This document shows positions 53,677-62,543 of a stretch of 64,000 nucleotides of DNA, in pieces. Source of the DNA: Microbacterium dauci (GTDB lineage Bacteria; Actinomycetota; Actinomycetes; Actinomycetales; Microbacteriaceae). The stretch is taken from positions 248,001-312,000 of the forward strand of contig NZ_JASJND010000001.1 in NCBI RefSeq assembly GCF_030065535.1, given 5' to 3'. Each line of letters starts with the position of its first letter. Within the stretch, counting starts at the first letter, position 1. A program made the position numbers and the translations under genes. The notes beneath the pieces are model-generated. The model had not been told where the DNA came from and searched no databases. It worked only from the letters and a program-made list of their open reading frames with translations.

Positions 53677-54473
53677 CCGAACACGAACCCGTCGATCTCG
53701 GCCAGCGCCTCGCACACGAAGTCCACGCCTCGCTCGTAGAGCGTCTCGCCGTGGACGGCGTTGGCGCCGGTCGCGTCGCCGATCACGCCCTCGGGGCCGA
53801 AGTCGTCGCTGGTCCAGCCGAACATGACGGGTTTGCGGTTGAAGCCGACGTGGGTGAGACCGGCGATGTGCTCGGGGATGTTCCTGGCCGGCATGTCGGG
53901 CGCGACCAGGTGCGGCGCCAGGTGCATCACCAGCGAAGTCTCGGCGAAGCCGCCGTGGATGCCCTGCCCCATCTCGTCGGGGCGTCCGTCCCGACCGTCG
54001 CCGGCGCCGGAGGCCGTGGCCGGCATCGAGAACGTGCGCAGGCCGAATCTGCGGCGGAGCTCCCGGTTGGCCCACCCCAGCAGCATGACGTTGCCCCCGT
54101 GACCGTTGACGAAGACGACCGTTCGCGCGGGGGTCGCCGCGATGGACTGACCGATGTCGACGAGCGTGTCGAGCACCGTGGTGCCCTCGAGCCACACGGT
54201 GCCCGGTGCCCAATGGTGTTCGTCCGACTTGGCGTAGCTGATCGTCGGCAGCACCCAGGCATCGATCCCCTCGGCGGCGACCCTTTCCACCGCCGCGGTG
54301 GCGATCGCCTCTGCGACGAGGGCGTCCGTGCGCAGCGGCAGATGGGGGCCGTGGTGCTCGATCGCACCGATGGGTACGATGGCGATCGAGCGTTCCGTGA
54401 GGGCCGCCGTGAGCGCGGGTCCGGACAGGTCGGCCCACTGACGGGACCGGGGCGTGAGCGGCGCCGTGGTCAT
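53673..54473 (-). CDS. Creatininase family hydrolase
   Basis: The 266-residue protein has the creatininase fold motifs: VPIGAIEHHGPHLPLRTDALVAEAI (metal ligands Glu, His, Asp), FVNGHGGNVMLLGW, and HGGFAETS with the late Glu ligand. The family are metal-dependent cyclic-amide hydrolases or deformylases: creatinine amidohydrolase, FAPy deformylase in F420 synthesis, MftE, and inosose hydrolase. Which reaction applies is not clear. It overlaps the FAD oxidase stop and the flavoprotein start by 4 nt each, so the three proteins are made together. Confidence 0.88.
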   Translation of the reverse strand: MTTAPLTPRSRQWADLSGPALTAALTERSIAIVPIGAIEHHGPHLPLRTDALVAEAIATAAVERVAAEGIDAWVLPTISYAKSDEHHWAPGTVWLEGTTVLDTLVDIGQSIAATPARTVVFVNGHGGNVMLLGWANRELRRRFGLRTFSMPATASGAGDGRDGRPDEMGQGIHGGFAETSLVMHLAPHLVAPDMPARNIPEHIAGLTHVGFNRKPVMFGWTSDDFGPEGVIGDATGANAVHGETLYERGVDFVCEALAEIDGFVFG

Positions 54474-55843
54474 CGGATCGCTCCCTTCACCGGACCGGCG
54501 TAGTCCGGGTTGAGCTTGCCGGGGTTCAGAAGACCCCGAGGATCGGTGCGGCGGGCGAGCTCGATCGTCTCGGGCAGGCGGAAGTCCACGTTCCACTGGT
54601 GGGGGCTGTGCACTCCCACGCCGAGGTCGGTGAGTGCCGCGATGCCGGCGGCGACGCGTTCCGGGCTCTCGTAGACACCGGCGAGCATGCCGATGGGGCG
54701 AAGCCGGGTCGCCTCGATGTGCAGGTGCGCGCCCGGGTAGACGGCCATGACCTCGTCGTGGCGATCGATGAGGGCGTCGCCGCCCACCTCGACGTGGAAA
54801 TACACGCCCGGTTCCGACTTCTGCAGCCACTCGATCGGGTGGTTGTAGCTGAGTACCGAGATCGCGGCCGACACCTGGGGCCCTTCGCGGACGTCCTCGA
54901 CGCGCCCGCCGGCGGCGGTGATGATCTGCGACGCTTCCGCGATGAGGCTCGCGTCGATGATGGTGCGCAGAGAGCTGCGACCCTCGGGGAAGGCGGGGTC
55001 CGGCGGGAGCTGGGCCGACACGTGCGGGTCGTCGGCGGAGACGAGGCGTGGCGTCGGGCTCAGGGCCGCGAGGCGCTGCAGGACCGACATCGAGCCCGCG
55101 AAGTCCTCGAACGACGCGTAGAGGCCCCGCCAGTCGTTCGCCGGCTCGAGCCGCACAGTCGCCCGGGCGATGATGCCCGCGGTGCCGTAGTTGTGGACGT
55201 ACCCGAGCGCATCATCGCCCTCGACGTGCAGGAGCGCGCCCTCGGATGCCGGGGTCACGACATCGAGGGCCAGGACGAAGCCCTCGTGGTTCGAGCCGTG
55301 CGCGATGGATCCCGTGCCGCCGGATCCGCCGGACAGGAACCCGCCGAGGGTCGAGTGGACGGTGGAGGGGTACATCCACAGTTGCTGGCCGTGCTGGCGC
55401 GCGGCGAGCTCGAGCGTCGCCATCGGCGCCCCCGCCTCGGCGGTGATCCAGCCGTCGCCGACCTCGACGACAGCCCGGGCGCGTGAGGTGTCGAGCACGA
55501 GACCGCCGGGCATGGGGATCGCCTGGCCGTAGTTCCCGGTGCCCTTGCCGCGCGGCGTGACCGACGCGCCGTGGGCGACGGCGATGCGTACCGTCTCGGC
55601 GATCTGCTCGGCATCCGCGGGAAACGCGACGAGATCGGCGACACCGAGCGGGAGCTGCTCGGCGATGATGGGCGACATGCGCGCGCCGTCGACCGACGCC
55701 TTCTCGCGCTGACGCGGATCGGAGGAGACGCCGCGGGGGCCCAACGCCGCGGACAGCGCGGCTTCGAGGGCGGCGTAGTCAGGGTCCGGTGCGGCATCGG
55801 ATGCCGTGGGCTCGAGGATGTCGGTGGGAGTCGCGCCGGTCAT
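54470..55843 (-). CDS. FAD-binding oxidoreductase (FAD_binding_4/GlcD type)
   Basis: The 457-residue protein has the PCMH FAD fold with VAFPADAEQIAETVRIAVAHGASVTPRGKGTGNYGQAIP, GLVLDTSRARAVVEVGDGWITAEAGA and the pyrophosphate loop STLGGFLSGGSGGTGS. The C-terminal VAO-type cap ends in LARRTDPRGLLNPGKLNPDY. Enzymes of this group oxidise alcohols, hydroxy acids, amines or sugars, often to lactones or imines. ATG 55843 has AAAGGAAA upstream; an ATG 12 codons earlier would leave no gap to the divergent regulator. It is the first gene of the flavoprotein-creatininase unit. Confidence 0.86.
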   Translation of the reverse strand: MTGATPTDILEPTASDAAPDPDYAALEAALSAALGPRGVSSDPRQREKASVDGARMSPIIAEQLPLGVADLVAFPADAEQIAETVRIAVAHGASVTPRGKGTGNYGQAIPMPGGLVLDTSRARAVVEVGDGWITAEAGAPMATLELAARQHGQQLWMYPSTVHSTLGGFLSGGSGGTGSIAHGSNHEGFVLALDVVTPASEGALLHVEGDDALGYVHNYGTAGIIARATVRLEPANDWRGLYASFEDFAGSMSVLQRLAALSPTPRLVSADDPHVSAQLPPDPAFPEGRSSLRTIIDASLIAEASQIITAAGGRVEDVREGPQVSAAISVLSYNHPIEWLQKSEPGVYFHVEVGGDALIDRHDEVMAVYPGAHLHIEATRLRPIGMLAGVYESPERVAAGIAALTDLGVGVHSPHQWNVDFRLPETIELARRTDPRGLLNPGKLNPDYAGPVKGAIR

Positions 55844-55877
55844 CTCGGTTTCCTTTCGTGTGTCATAGTCTTCAGTC

Positions 55878-56516
55878 ATGTCCGATGCCGTCTCTTCGCG
55901 CCGTGGTGGCGCGGCGGCGAGCGCATCAGGGGTCGAGCGGGCGGACGATGGGCCGGCCTCGGCGTCGCGTGCGCTGGGGGCGAGGATCCGGGCGCTGCGG
56001 CAGAGTCAACGGCTCACGCTCACCCAGGTCGCGACGCAGGCAGAGCTGTCCCACTCGTTCCTCAGCCAGGTCGAGCGCGGGTTGGAGCGGATGAGCATGA
56101 CGTCGCTGTTCCGCGTCGCGCAGGCGCTCGGGACCACGCAACAGGCTCTTCTCACCGACGACGCCGACACCGAGCCGCGGGGGGCTGGCACGTTCCACGT
56201 CTTCCGGGCGAGCGAGGCGACGCCGCTCGATGCCGGCGGAAGCCCTCTGAGAGTGCTGGCCCGCGACCACCCTCGGTTCGTGCCCATGGTGATGTCGGGG
56301 AGCTTCACGGAGGACCTGTGGTGGGTGCACGACGAGGAGGAGTTCGTCTACGTGCTCGAGGGGCGCCTGACCGTTGTGTTGGATGCCGAGGAGTTCGTTC
56401 TCGACGCCGGCGACGCCGTGTATTACCAGGGAGGCATACGTCATCGCTGGCGGACCGACCCGGATCGGCCCGTCCAGGTGCTCACCGTGAAGGAAGGTCG
56501 TGCGGGGGGCCACTGA
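55878..56516 (+). CDS. XRE-family regulator with cupin sensor domain
   Basis: The 212-residue protein has a low-complexity start, a helix-turn-helix (ALGARIRALRQSQRLTLTQVATQAELSHSFLSQVERGLERMSMTSLFRVAQAL-type) and a C-terminal cupin (DLWWVHDEEEFVYVLEGRLTVVLDAEEFVLDAGDAVYYQGGIRHRW-type) that keeps the metal-ligand histidine and glutamates. Such regulators sense a small molecule and usually control the adjacent catabolic genes. Its ATG is only 34 bp from that of the divergent FAD oxidase, so control of that operon is likely. Confidence 0.9.
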   Translation: MSDAVSSRRGGAAASASGVERADDGPASASRALGARIRALRQSQRLTLTQVATQAELSHSFLSQVERGLERMSMTSLFRVAQALGTTQQALLTDDADTEPRGAGTFHVFRASEATPLDAGGSPLRVLARDHPRFVPMVMSGSFTEDLWWVHDEEEFVYVLEGRLTVVLDAEEFVLDAGDAVYYQGGIRHRWRTDPDRPVQVLTVKEGRAGGH

Positions 56517-56524
56517 ACGGCCGC

Positions 56525-57595
56525 TCACGATCCGCCTCCGAGCGCGCGCGCGACCGTGGCGAGGTCGGCGGCATAGGCCGCTTCGCCGCCTGGACGCGCG
56601 CCGCCGGCGATGACCACCCCTCCGACGACGCCGGTCTCGATCAGGGACCTGCCGTATTCGACAGCGAGCCGAATGCCCTCCGCCCGCACGTCCCGCGCGG
56701 CGAAGAGTCGATCGATGAACCCGGAAGGGAGCTTCGCGGCGTGGAACGAGGCGAGCAGCCGAGCGCCATCTCGGTCGACGACCAGGGGCACGCCCGGAAG
56801 GACCGGCGCGGTTGCGCCGGCTCGGCGGCACAGCTCGACGAAGGCGGCGACCTCCTCGGCATCCCCGGCGTACTGCGTGAGGCACATCCGGCCACCGGCG
56901 CGCTGTTTCTCGGCGACTCGGGCGCCGCGCTCGGCGAGCGGGGGAGCCGCGGGGGACTCGGCGAACGAGGTCAGAATCCCCAGGGCGCCGGCGCGCGGGA
57001 GCGTCGTGGTGGACTCGAGGTCGAATACGGGGCGGGCGTCGGGTCGATCGCCCGTCTGGGTGTGATCGCCCGTGACGCAGTGCACGCCGGCGACCCCCAG
57101 CGCGCGCAGCGACCGAAGCTCGCGCTCCAGCGCCGTGCGGTTGCGGTCACGGGCGTTGAAGCCCATCCACAGGCGCAGACCGGTCGCGCCGATCAGCGCT
57201 GCGCGGTACGACGGCGGGAACTGCACACGCGCGCGTCCGGCGTCGCCGGACAGGACGGCGTCGGTGCTTCCGGTCAGCGCCTCGGCCGACGGCCCGACGG
57301 CATCGGATCGCAGAGCGCGAACGGGAAAGCCGGTGAAGACGAGCGGGCGCTTGGCCGCGATCGCCGACAGCTCGCGTCCCGCCGTCGTCGCCACCTCGGC
57401 CGGGCCGCCGGCGGGGGGCTCGGCGGACCAGCGGATGGGGAGGTTCCGGTGCAGGAAGACACAGGGGGTCGGGTCGACTTCGCACGTGCCGTCTCCGTTG
57501 ACGCCGCCGCAGGGGCCGTAGGTCATCGACTTGGGGCACCCGGCGATGCGTGTCGCGGGGAGCGAGGGCGTCCTCTCCTGGGTGTGCACGCTCAT
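56525..57595 (-). CDS. MetV-MetF fusion, methylenetetrahydrofolate reductase-like (second paralogue)
   Basis: The 356-residue protein starts with a four-cysteine module (Cys20, Cys29, Cys38, Cys45; CPKSMTYGPCGG) like MetV/DUF5981, which probably holds an Fe-S cluster or zinc. The rest is a MetF-type TIM barrel with GFNARDRNRTALERELRSL and VTGDHTQTGDRPDARPVFDLES. MetF interconverts methylene- and methyl-tetrahydrofolate with FAD. In acetogens MetV and MetF are separate subunits; here they are one chain in reversed linear form. It overlaps the stop of its paralogue upstream by 4 nt. A methyl-THF oxidising role in catabolism fits the neighbours but is inferred. Confidence 0.8.
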   Translation of the reverse strand: MSVHTQERTPSLPATRIAGCPKSMTYGPCGGVNGDGTCEVDPTPCVFLHRNLPIRWSAEPPAGGPAEVATTAGRELSAIAAKRPLVFTGFPVRALRSDAVGPSAEALTGSTDAVLSGDAGRARVQFPPSYRAALIGATGLRLWMGFNARDRNRTALERELRSLRALGVAGVHCVTGDHTQTGDRPDARPVFDLESTTTLPRAGALGILTSFAESPAAPPLAERGARVAEKQRAGGRMCLTQYAGDAEEVAAFVELCRRAGATAPVLPGVPLVVDRDGARLLASFHAAKLPSGFIDRLFAARDVRAEGIRLAVEYGRSLIETGVVGGVVIAGGARPGGEAAYAADLATVARALGGGS

Positions 57596-58728
57596 GCTGC
57601 CCCCGCCTCGTCGGCGCGCGACGCGATCCCGGCGCGCAGACGGGCGGCCGTGGTGGCCACCGCGTCGACGGCCGCGAGTCCCGAGGCGTCCGCCCCGGCC
57701 GTGCCGTGATCGGAGATCGCCGAGAGGTGGATGCCCGCGACGCCCGGGATCGTGAGTGCCCGCCGTGCCCAGGCGACGGCGGAGCGGATGCCGGCCTCGA
57801 CCGGATCGTCCGCACTCGTCACCGCCGCGACGATGTCGGCTGGAAGAGCGGCGCCCGGAAGGGCGGCGAGCCGCCGCGCGGCGGCCGCAGAGATGACCAC
57901 GGGCACCGATGCCAAGACATGTATCGGTGCTGCGGTCGCGGCGACGGCGGCGGTGAATCGCGTGATCGCGGAGATGTCTCCGCACAGGTTGAGGATGCCG
58001 AGCTCTGCGCCGGCGCGCGCCTTCACCGCGAGGCGGGTCGGCCGGTACTCGACCGGCGGCGCGGTCGGTTGCTCGGCGACGGCGACGAAGAGGCCGGCGC
58101 GACGGGCGAGGGCGGCCAGGCGGGTCGCGTCGAGGTCGAACACCGGGCGGGCCTGCGGCAGCGCGGTCGATGCGGGATGGTCGCCCGTGACCGCGAGCAC
58201 GCCGGAGACGCCCAGATCGGCGAGGGCGGCGAGCTCGCCTTCGAGTGCGACCCGGTTGCGATCGCGGCACGTCAGGCCGGCGAGCACGCGCGACCCGGCG
58301 GTCGTGAGCAGAAGCGCCTTGTGCGTGGGGCTGAGGGCGTCGCGGAGACCCGGCGGCTCTCCCGCGATGACGGCGGTCAGCTCCCGCAGGCGAGCGCCGG
58401 CCTCGGTGATCACTGCGGGGTCGGCCGACCGGATCGGCAGATCGGCGGTGATCACTCCGCCCGCCTCGACGAGCACCGCGAACTCGTCAGCCGCGGCGGT
58501 GCGTGGCCGGGCATGGAGCATGTCTCCGCTGTCATAGGCGGCAGCCGGGGCCTGCACGTCGTCCGGCGAGAACGCGAGGCCGTTCAGGGCGGCGGCATGG
58601 TCGACGAACGAGCAGCGGATGCCGGGGACTTCACATCCGCCGTCGAGCGTTACGCCGCCGCACGGACCGTACACCATACTCTTCGGACAGCGCTGCGTCG
58701 CGTCCCGCAGGGGGAGAGGAGCGGTCAT
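57592..58728 (-). CDS. MetV-MetF fusion, methylenetetrahydrofolate reductase-like (first paralogue)
   Basis: The 378-residue protein has the same layout as the following gene: Cys14, Cys23, Cys32 and Cys39 with identical spacing (C-x8-C-x8-C-x6-C; CPKSMVYGPCGG), then a MetF-like barrel with GLTCRDRNRVALEGELAAL and VTGDHPASTALPQARPVFDLD. The pair probably arose by duplication and may act as a heterodimer. ATG 58728 has GAGAGGA upstream; an ATG 7 codons earlier lacks it. The promoter region contains a 27-bp palindrome. The two genes form an operon. Confidence 0.8.
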   Translation of the reverse strand: MTAPLPLRDATQRCPKSMVYGPCGGVTLDGGCEVPGIRCSFVDHAAALNGLAFSPDDVQAPAAAYDSGDMLHARPRTAAADEFAVLVEAGGVITADLPIRSADPAVITEAGARLRELTAVIAGEPPGLRDALSPTHKALLLTTAGSRVLAGLTCRDRNRVALEGELAALADLGVSGVLAVTGDHPASTALPQARPVFDLDATRLAALARRAGLFVAVAEQPTAPPVEYRPTRLAVKARAGAELGILNLCGDISAITRFTAAVAATAAPIHVLASVPVVISAAAARRLAALPGAALPADIVAAVTSADDPVEAGIRSAVAWARRALTIPGVAGIHLSAISDHGTAGADASGLAAVDAVATTAARLRAGIASRADEAGAA

Positions 58729-58760
58729 GGGTATTCCTCTCGCGCTCATCAGGACCGTCG

Positions 58761-58787
58761 GGCATTGTTGGTCTCACCAACAATGCC
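58761..58787. promoter_or_regulatory. 27-bp perfect operator palindrome between the MetVF genes and the cyclodeaminase gene
   Basis: GGCATTGTTGGT (58761-58772) and its exact reverse complement ACCAACAATGCC (58776-58787) flank CTC. The core TTGGT-N3-ACCAA resembles operators of FCD-type GntR regulators. It lies in the divergent promoter region and shares TGTTGG-N5-CCAACA with the site upstream of the amidohydrolase operon. Confidence 0.85.
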
Positions 58788-58881
58788 ACTGTAGGAGGCC
58801 ACCGTTTCGTCAGTGTTACGGTCGCGTGTGCGTCGATGTCGCCGTGGAAATCTACGGCGGGCGCGACCCTAAAGTGGGGCC

Positions 58882-59490
58882 ATGCCGACGCCCGATTTCG
58901 CCCTCGCCCCACTCGATGACTGGCTGCAGCGGCTCTCGGCGCCCGTGCCGGACCCGGGTGGCGGAATGGCCGCCGGGGTCGTGGTGGCCACGGGCGCGGC
59001 GCTGGTCGCCATGGCCGCCGGCTACGCGCAGGCGGAGGGTTCGGCCGACGTCGTCGCCGCGGCGACACGGGTTCGCGACGACGCGCTGGCGGCAGCGGAG
59101 CACGACGGTCGTATGTCCGGCTTGCTCGTCGCCGCCTTCCGGCGCCCCCTCGCTGACCCGGGCCGCGGAGCCGCGTTGCGCGCGGCGACCGTCCAGGCGG
59201 CCGAGGCCGGCGTCGTCCTGGTCGCGCTCGCGGCATCCCTCGACGGTCACCTCCGCTGGCTGGAGAGGTTCGGCGAACCTCGCCTGGCCCCGGATGTTGC
59301 CGTCGCCGGGCGCATGCTCGCCTGCGGCATCCGTTCGACCGCCGTCAACCTCCGGGGCAACACCGCGAGCGCCGCCGAAGCGGGCGCCGACGCCCTCACG
59401 GTGCATCGCCTGCGCGATGCGATCGGCGACGCGCAAGATGCCGCTGCGCGCCTCGACGCGCTGGCCGAGCGCGTCACCGCTTCCTTGTGA
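58882..59490 (+). CDS. Cyclodeaminase/cyclohydrolase family protein (FTCD_C)
   Basis: The 202-residue helical protein has the glycine-rich motif PDPGGGMAAGVVVATGAALVAMAAGYA and GIRSTAVNLRGNTASAAEAGA, the signature of formimidoyltetrahydrofolate cyclodeaminase and methenyl-THF cyclohydrolase proteins. The classic reaction is 5-formimino-THF to 5,10-methenyl-THF plus ammonia. No formiminotransferase gene is in the window. Its location beside two MetF-like genes makes a folate role in the same pathway likely. It is transcribed away from them across the palindrome. Confidence 0.85.
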   Translation: MPTPDFALAPLDDWLQRLSAPVPDPGGGMAAGVVVATGAALVAMAAGYAQAEGSADVVAAATRVRDDALAAAEHDGRMSGLLVAAFRRPLADPGRGAALRAATVQAAEAGVVLVALAASLDGHLRWLERFGEPRLAPDVAVAGRMLACGIRSTAVNLRGNTASAAEAGADALTVHRLRDAIGDAQDAAARLDALAERVTASL

Positions 59491-59498
59491 CGACGTAG

Positions 59499-59533
59499 CG
59501 ATGCCCCGACTCCCGCGAGGAGTCAGGGCATCG
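59499..59533. terminator. Bidirectional hairpin between the cyclodeaminase and ABC operon ends
   Basis: CGATGCCCCGACTCC and GGAGTCAGGGCATCG pair over 15 positions with one C:A mismatch and the loop CGCGA. It separates two convergent transcription units. T-tracts are lacking. Confidence 0.7.
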
Positions 59534-59546
59534 CCGGGACCGTGAG

Positions 59547-60752
59547 TCAGTTCATCTTGATGGAGGTGTCGATGAACTGGTTCGTGTAGAGCTCGGACGG
59601 GTCGATCGCCGATGCCGCATCCTGCGTGATGCTGCCGGCGCTGACGAGGATCGGCGCGAAGTCCGACACGATCGATGACATGCGGTCGGGGTCGAACTGA
59701 CCGAACACACCCGACGCCTCGTCGTTGGCGACGATGCCGAGCTTCTTCTGCTGCTCGACGGAGAACTGCGCCACGCCCTCGGAGTAGGTCCAGCCGGTGT
59801 CGTACTGCTCGACCAGGTCGAGGATCACGGAGTTGCCGTGCTCGGGGGAGTCGAGGAAGTCGATCTGCGACTGCTGCATGATCGGAACGAGCTTCTTCAG
59901 GCAATCCGCCTTGTCGGTGACGTCGGCCTTGCGCACCGCGAGCGGCTCGGGGTAGACGCTGTAGCCGAGCTCGGAGAGCAGCTGGTAGCCGACGTCCTTG
60001 CCCCACTGCGAGATCTCGTTCTTGTAGATGTAAGGCTCGGCGGTGGCGAAGCCCTGCTGCAGGATCTTCGGGTCGGAGACGAAGCGCTGGGGAGTGCCTT
60101 CGTAGCTCATGTCGATCTGCGACGCCGTGATGATGCCCTGCGACAGCAGCAGGTTTGGGATGACGTCGCCCGAGGTGACGATCGGGGCGCCGCCGGCCGC
60201 AGCCGCTTTGATCGTCGTCGCGCCGTCGTGGCTTGCCGGATCCCACATGAGGATCTGTGGGCTGTAGGTCATCTGCGAGGTCACCGCGACGGTCGGTTGA
60301 TCGGCATTCGCCACGATCGCCGCGTCGGTGTTCACGGCGCCGATGAGGATGTCGGGGTCGAGGTACATCAATGCCGGCACCGGCTGGAAGTTGACGGCGG
60401 GCCCGCCGGAGCGGACCTCGATCTTCACCCCGGTATCCGTGCCGTCGACGACGAGCGGGCCGGTCACGGTCTTCTTGTCTGTGTCGACGGTGTAACCGTC
60501 GCCGACGAGGTTGTACATGGCGCCGTGCTCCGATTCGGGCTGCCAGTCCTGCTGCATGACGATCGTCGCCGGGCAGACGCTCGCAAGGTCGAGCGGACCA
60601 CCCTTCTCTGCCACGGCGGCTGTCGAGGTGGTCTCCGGCGCCGCGGCGTCGGAGCTGGAGCATCCCGCAACGGCGGCGACGGTCGCGGTGAGCGCGCCGA
60701 CCGCGACGGCTCGTGCGATCATCCGGCGGGAGAGGGAAGCGGGCTGTGACAC
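59547..60752 (-). CDS. ABC transporter substrate-binding lipoprotein (NitT/TauT/SsuA type)
   Basis: The 401-residue protein has a lipoprotein signal with a twin-Arg pair (SLSRRMIARAVAVGALTATVAAVAGC, lipobox VAGC) and a periplasmic-binding fold of the NMT1/ThiY type (PATIVMQQDWQPESEHGAMYNLVGDG). Members of this class bind sulfonates, nitrate, pyrimidine precursors of thiamin or aromatic acids. The ligand cannot be named. GTG 60752 has AAGGAGG upstream. It is the last gene of the amidohydrolase-ATPase-permease-binding protein operon, 85 bp after the permease. Confidence 0.87.
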   Translation of the reverse strand: MSQPASLSRRMIARAVAVGALTATVAAVAGCSSSDAAAPETTSTAAVAEKGGPLDLASVCPATIVMQQDWQPESEHGAMYNLVGDGYTVDTDKKTVTGPLVVDGTDTGVKIEVRSGGPAVNFQPVPALMYLDPDILIGAVNTDAAIVANADQPTVAVTSQMTYSPQILMWDPASHDGATTIKAAAAGGAPIVTSGDVIPNLLLSQGIITASQIDMSYEGTPQRFVSDPKILQQGFATAEPYIYKNEISQWGKDVGYQLLSELGYSVYPEPLAVRKADVTDKADCLKKLVPIMQQSQIDFLDSPEHGNSVILDLVEQYDTGWTYSEGVAQFSVEQQKKLGIVANDEASGVFGQFDPDRMSSIVSDFAPILVSAGSITQDAASAIDPSELYTNQFIDTSIKMN

Positions 60753-60837
60753 GGTGTCCTCCTTGAGGGCTTCGGGTGCGATACGGGACAAACGGGTAGT
60801 GCGTGTTGTGTGGTGCGGGCGGGGAAGAAGCGGTCGC

Positions 60838-61755
60838 TCAGCGTGTGGCGACGCCGAACAGGCGACCGACCACGACACGGTCGAGCGTGGCGAAGATCGA
60901 GAAGACGATCACACCGAACAGCGCGGTGAAGATGATCGCGAGGAACAGCGGCTCCATGTTCAGACGCAGCGTGTAGGTACGCAGCAGTCCGCCGATGCCC
61001 TGGCTGCCCTGCTGGAAGAAGAAGTCGCCGACGATCGCTCCGATGACGGCGAGGCCCGCCGACTGACGCAGACCGGTGAAGATCGACGGGATGGCGGCCG
61101 GCAGCATGAGCTTGGTCATCCGTTGCCACTTGGTCGCCTTCTGCAGCGTGAACAGATCGTGGGCGGCGGGGGTGGCCGATTGCAGGCCGAACAGCGTGTT
61201 GGAGATCATCGGGAACACCGCGATGATGACGCAGACCACGATGCGAGCGGGCAGTCCGTAGCCCATCCAGATGCCGATCAGCGGCGTGAGGGCGAGGATC
61301 GGGATGGTCTGCAGAATGACCGCATACGGGTAGAGGATCTTCTCGGCGAGGGCCCACTGCGACATGACGATCGCCCACCCCATGCCGATGACGACGGCGA
61401 TCGCGAGGCCGATGAGGGCGACCGTGATGGTCTGACCGAGCGCGGCGATCATCGGTCCGATCACCTTGTCGTTGCCGATCGTCTCCGCCAGCATCTGGTG
61501 CGGCGGCGGCAGCAGGAACCGGCGACTCTCGCTGAGCAGCAGATACGACACGGCATACCAGATCGCGATGATGCCGACGAGCGCCGCCAGGATCGGCATG
61601 GCCCGCGCCCAGGCGCTGCGGGCGACCGACCCGGCACTGCGGGTGCGAGGGCGTCGCGCGGCCATCGTCTCGGTGGATGCCGCGGTGTTCACCGTCTCGG
61701 ACGAGGGCGTGTCGGCGAGCGCCGCGGGGGCTTTCAGGGCGAGGTTCTGACTCAC
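60838..61755 (-). CDS. ABC transporter permease (NitT/TauT type)
   Basis: The 305-residue protein has a polar ~50-residue start, six membrane helices and the EAA-like loop (ATKWQRMTKLMLPAAIPSIFTGLRQSAGLAVIGAIVGDF) that contacts the ATPase. This is the BPD_transp_1 fold of SsuC/TauC permeases. It overlaps the ATPase stop by 4 nt (GTGA). With the ATPase and binding protein it forms an importer. Confidence 0.92.
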   Translation of the reverse strand: MSQNLALKAPAALADTPSSETVNTAASTETMAARRPRTRSAGSVARSAWARAMPILAALVGIIAIWYAVSYLLLSESRRFLLPPPHQMLAETIGNDKVIGPMIAALGQTITVALIGLAIAVVIGMGWAIVMSQWALAEKILYPYAVILQTIPILALTPLIGIWMGYGLPARIVVCVIIAVFPMISNTLFGLQSATPAAHDLFTLQKATKWQRMTKLMLPAAIPSIFTGLRQSAGLAVIGAIVGDFFFQQGSQGIGGLLRTYTLRLNMEPLFLAIIFTALFGVIVFSIFATLDRVVVGRLFGVATR

Positions 61756-62543
61756 GAGTGGGCCTCCAAAGCGTGCGAGAGGTGTCCGACGATGCGCCCG
61801 AACTCGGGTTCGTAGCGCAGCTCGGGTGATCGGGGGTAGGACCAGGGGAGCTCGATGTCGTCGACGATGCGGCCGGGCCGTCCGCTCATCACCAGAACGC
61901 GGCTGGAGAGGTACACGGCCTCGGAGATCGAGTGCGTGATGAACATGGCGGCGAACCCCTTGAGCTGGAAGAGGCGCTGCAGTTCCGTCTGCATCTTCAG
62001 ACGGGTGATCTCGTCGAGCGCGCCGAAGGGCTCGTCGAAGAGGGCGAGCTGCGGCTCCGCCACGAGAGCACGTGCGATCGAGACGCGCATGCGCATGCCG
62101 CCGGACAGCGCGCGAGGGTGTTGATCCTCGAAGCCCTTCAGCCCGACGAGGTCGAGGGCCTCAGAGGCGCGTCGGCGTCGCTCCGCCGCCCCGACGCCGG
62201 CGAGCTCTCCGACCAGTTCGACGTTGCGCTGGGCCGTCCGCCACTCGAGCAGGGTCGCCTCCTGGAAGACGAAGCTCGTCGTGTCGGCGTGAACGTCGAC
62301 CACGCCCTCGGTGGCATCGTCGAGCCCGGCGGCCAGCCGGAGCAGCGTCGACTTGCCGCAGCCGGATGGACCGACGACGGACACGAACTCGCCCGGACGG
62401 ACACCGAACGAGATGTCCTCCAGCGCGCGTGTGCCGGTGGCGAACACCTTGGCCACGTCGGTGAAGGCGAGGGTCGGCGCCGGGGTGGCGCCGACCGATG
62501 TCGACGCCGTGGCCGGCGCGGTGGTGTCGATCGTGGTGTTCAT
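61752..62543 (-). CDS. ABC transporter ATP-binding protein (NitT/TauT type)
   Basis: The 263-residue ATPase shows Walker A GPSGCGKSTLLRL, Q-loop VFQEATLLEWRTAQRNV, signature LSGGMRMRVSIARAL, Walker B LALFDEPFGALDEI and switch His in FITHSISEAVYLSSRV. The pattern is that of SsuB/TauB. It overlaps the amidohydrolase stop and the permease start by 4 nt each, so all are translationally coupled. Confidence 0.95.
   Translation of the reverse strand: MNTTIDTTAPATASTSVGATPAPTLAFTDVAKVFATGTRALEDISFGVRPGEFVSVVGPSGCGKSTLLRLAAGLDDATEGVVDVHADTTSFVFQEATLLEWRTAQRNVELVGELAGVGAAERRRRASEALDLVGLKGFEDQHPRALSGGMRMRVSIARALVAEPQLALFDEPFGALDEITRLKMQTELQRLFQLKGFAAMFITHSISEAVYLSSRVLVMSGRPGRIVDDIELPWSYPRSPELRYEPEFGRIVGHLSHALEAHS

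Noticed and set aside
53673..54473. Assignment as creatinine amidohydrolase in a creatinine-to-sarcosine pathway
   Set aside because: No creatinase or sarcosine oxidase gene is present, and the creatininase fold covers several different reactions.
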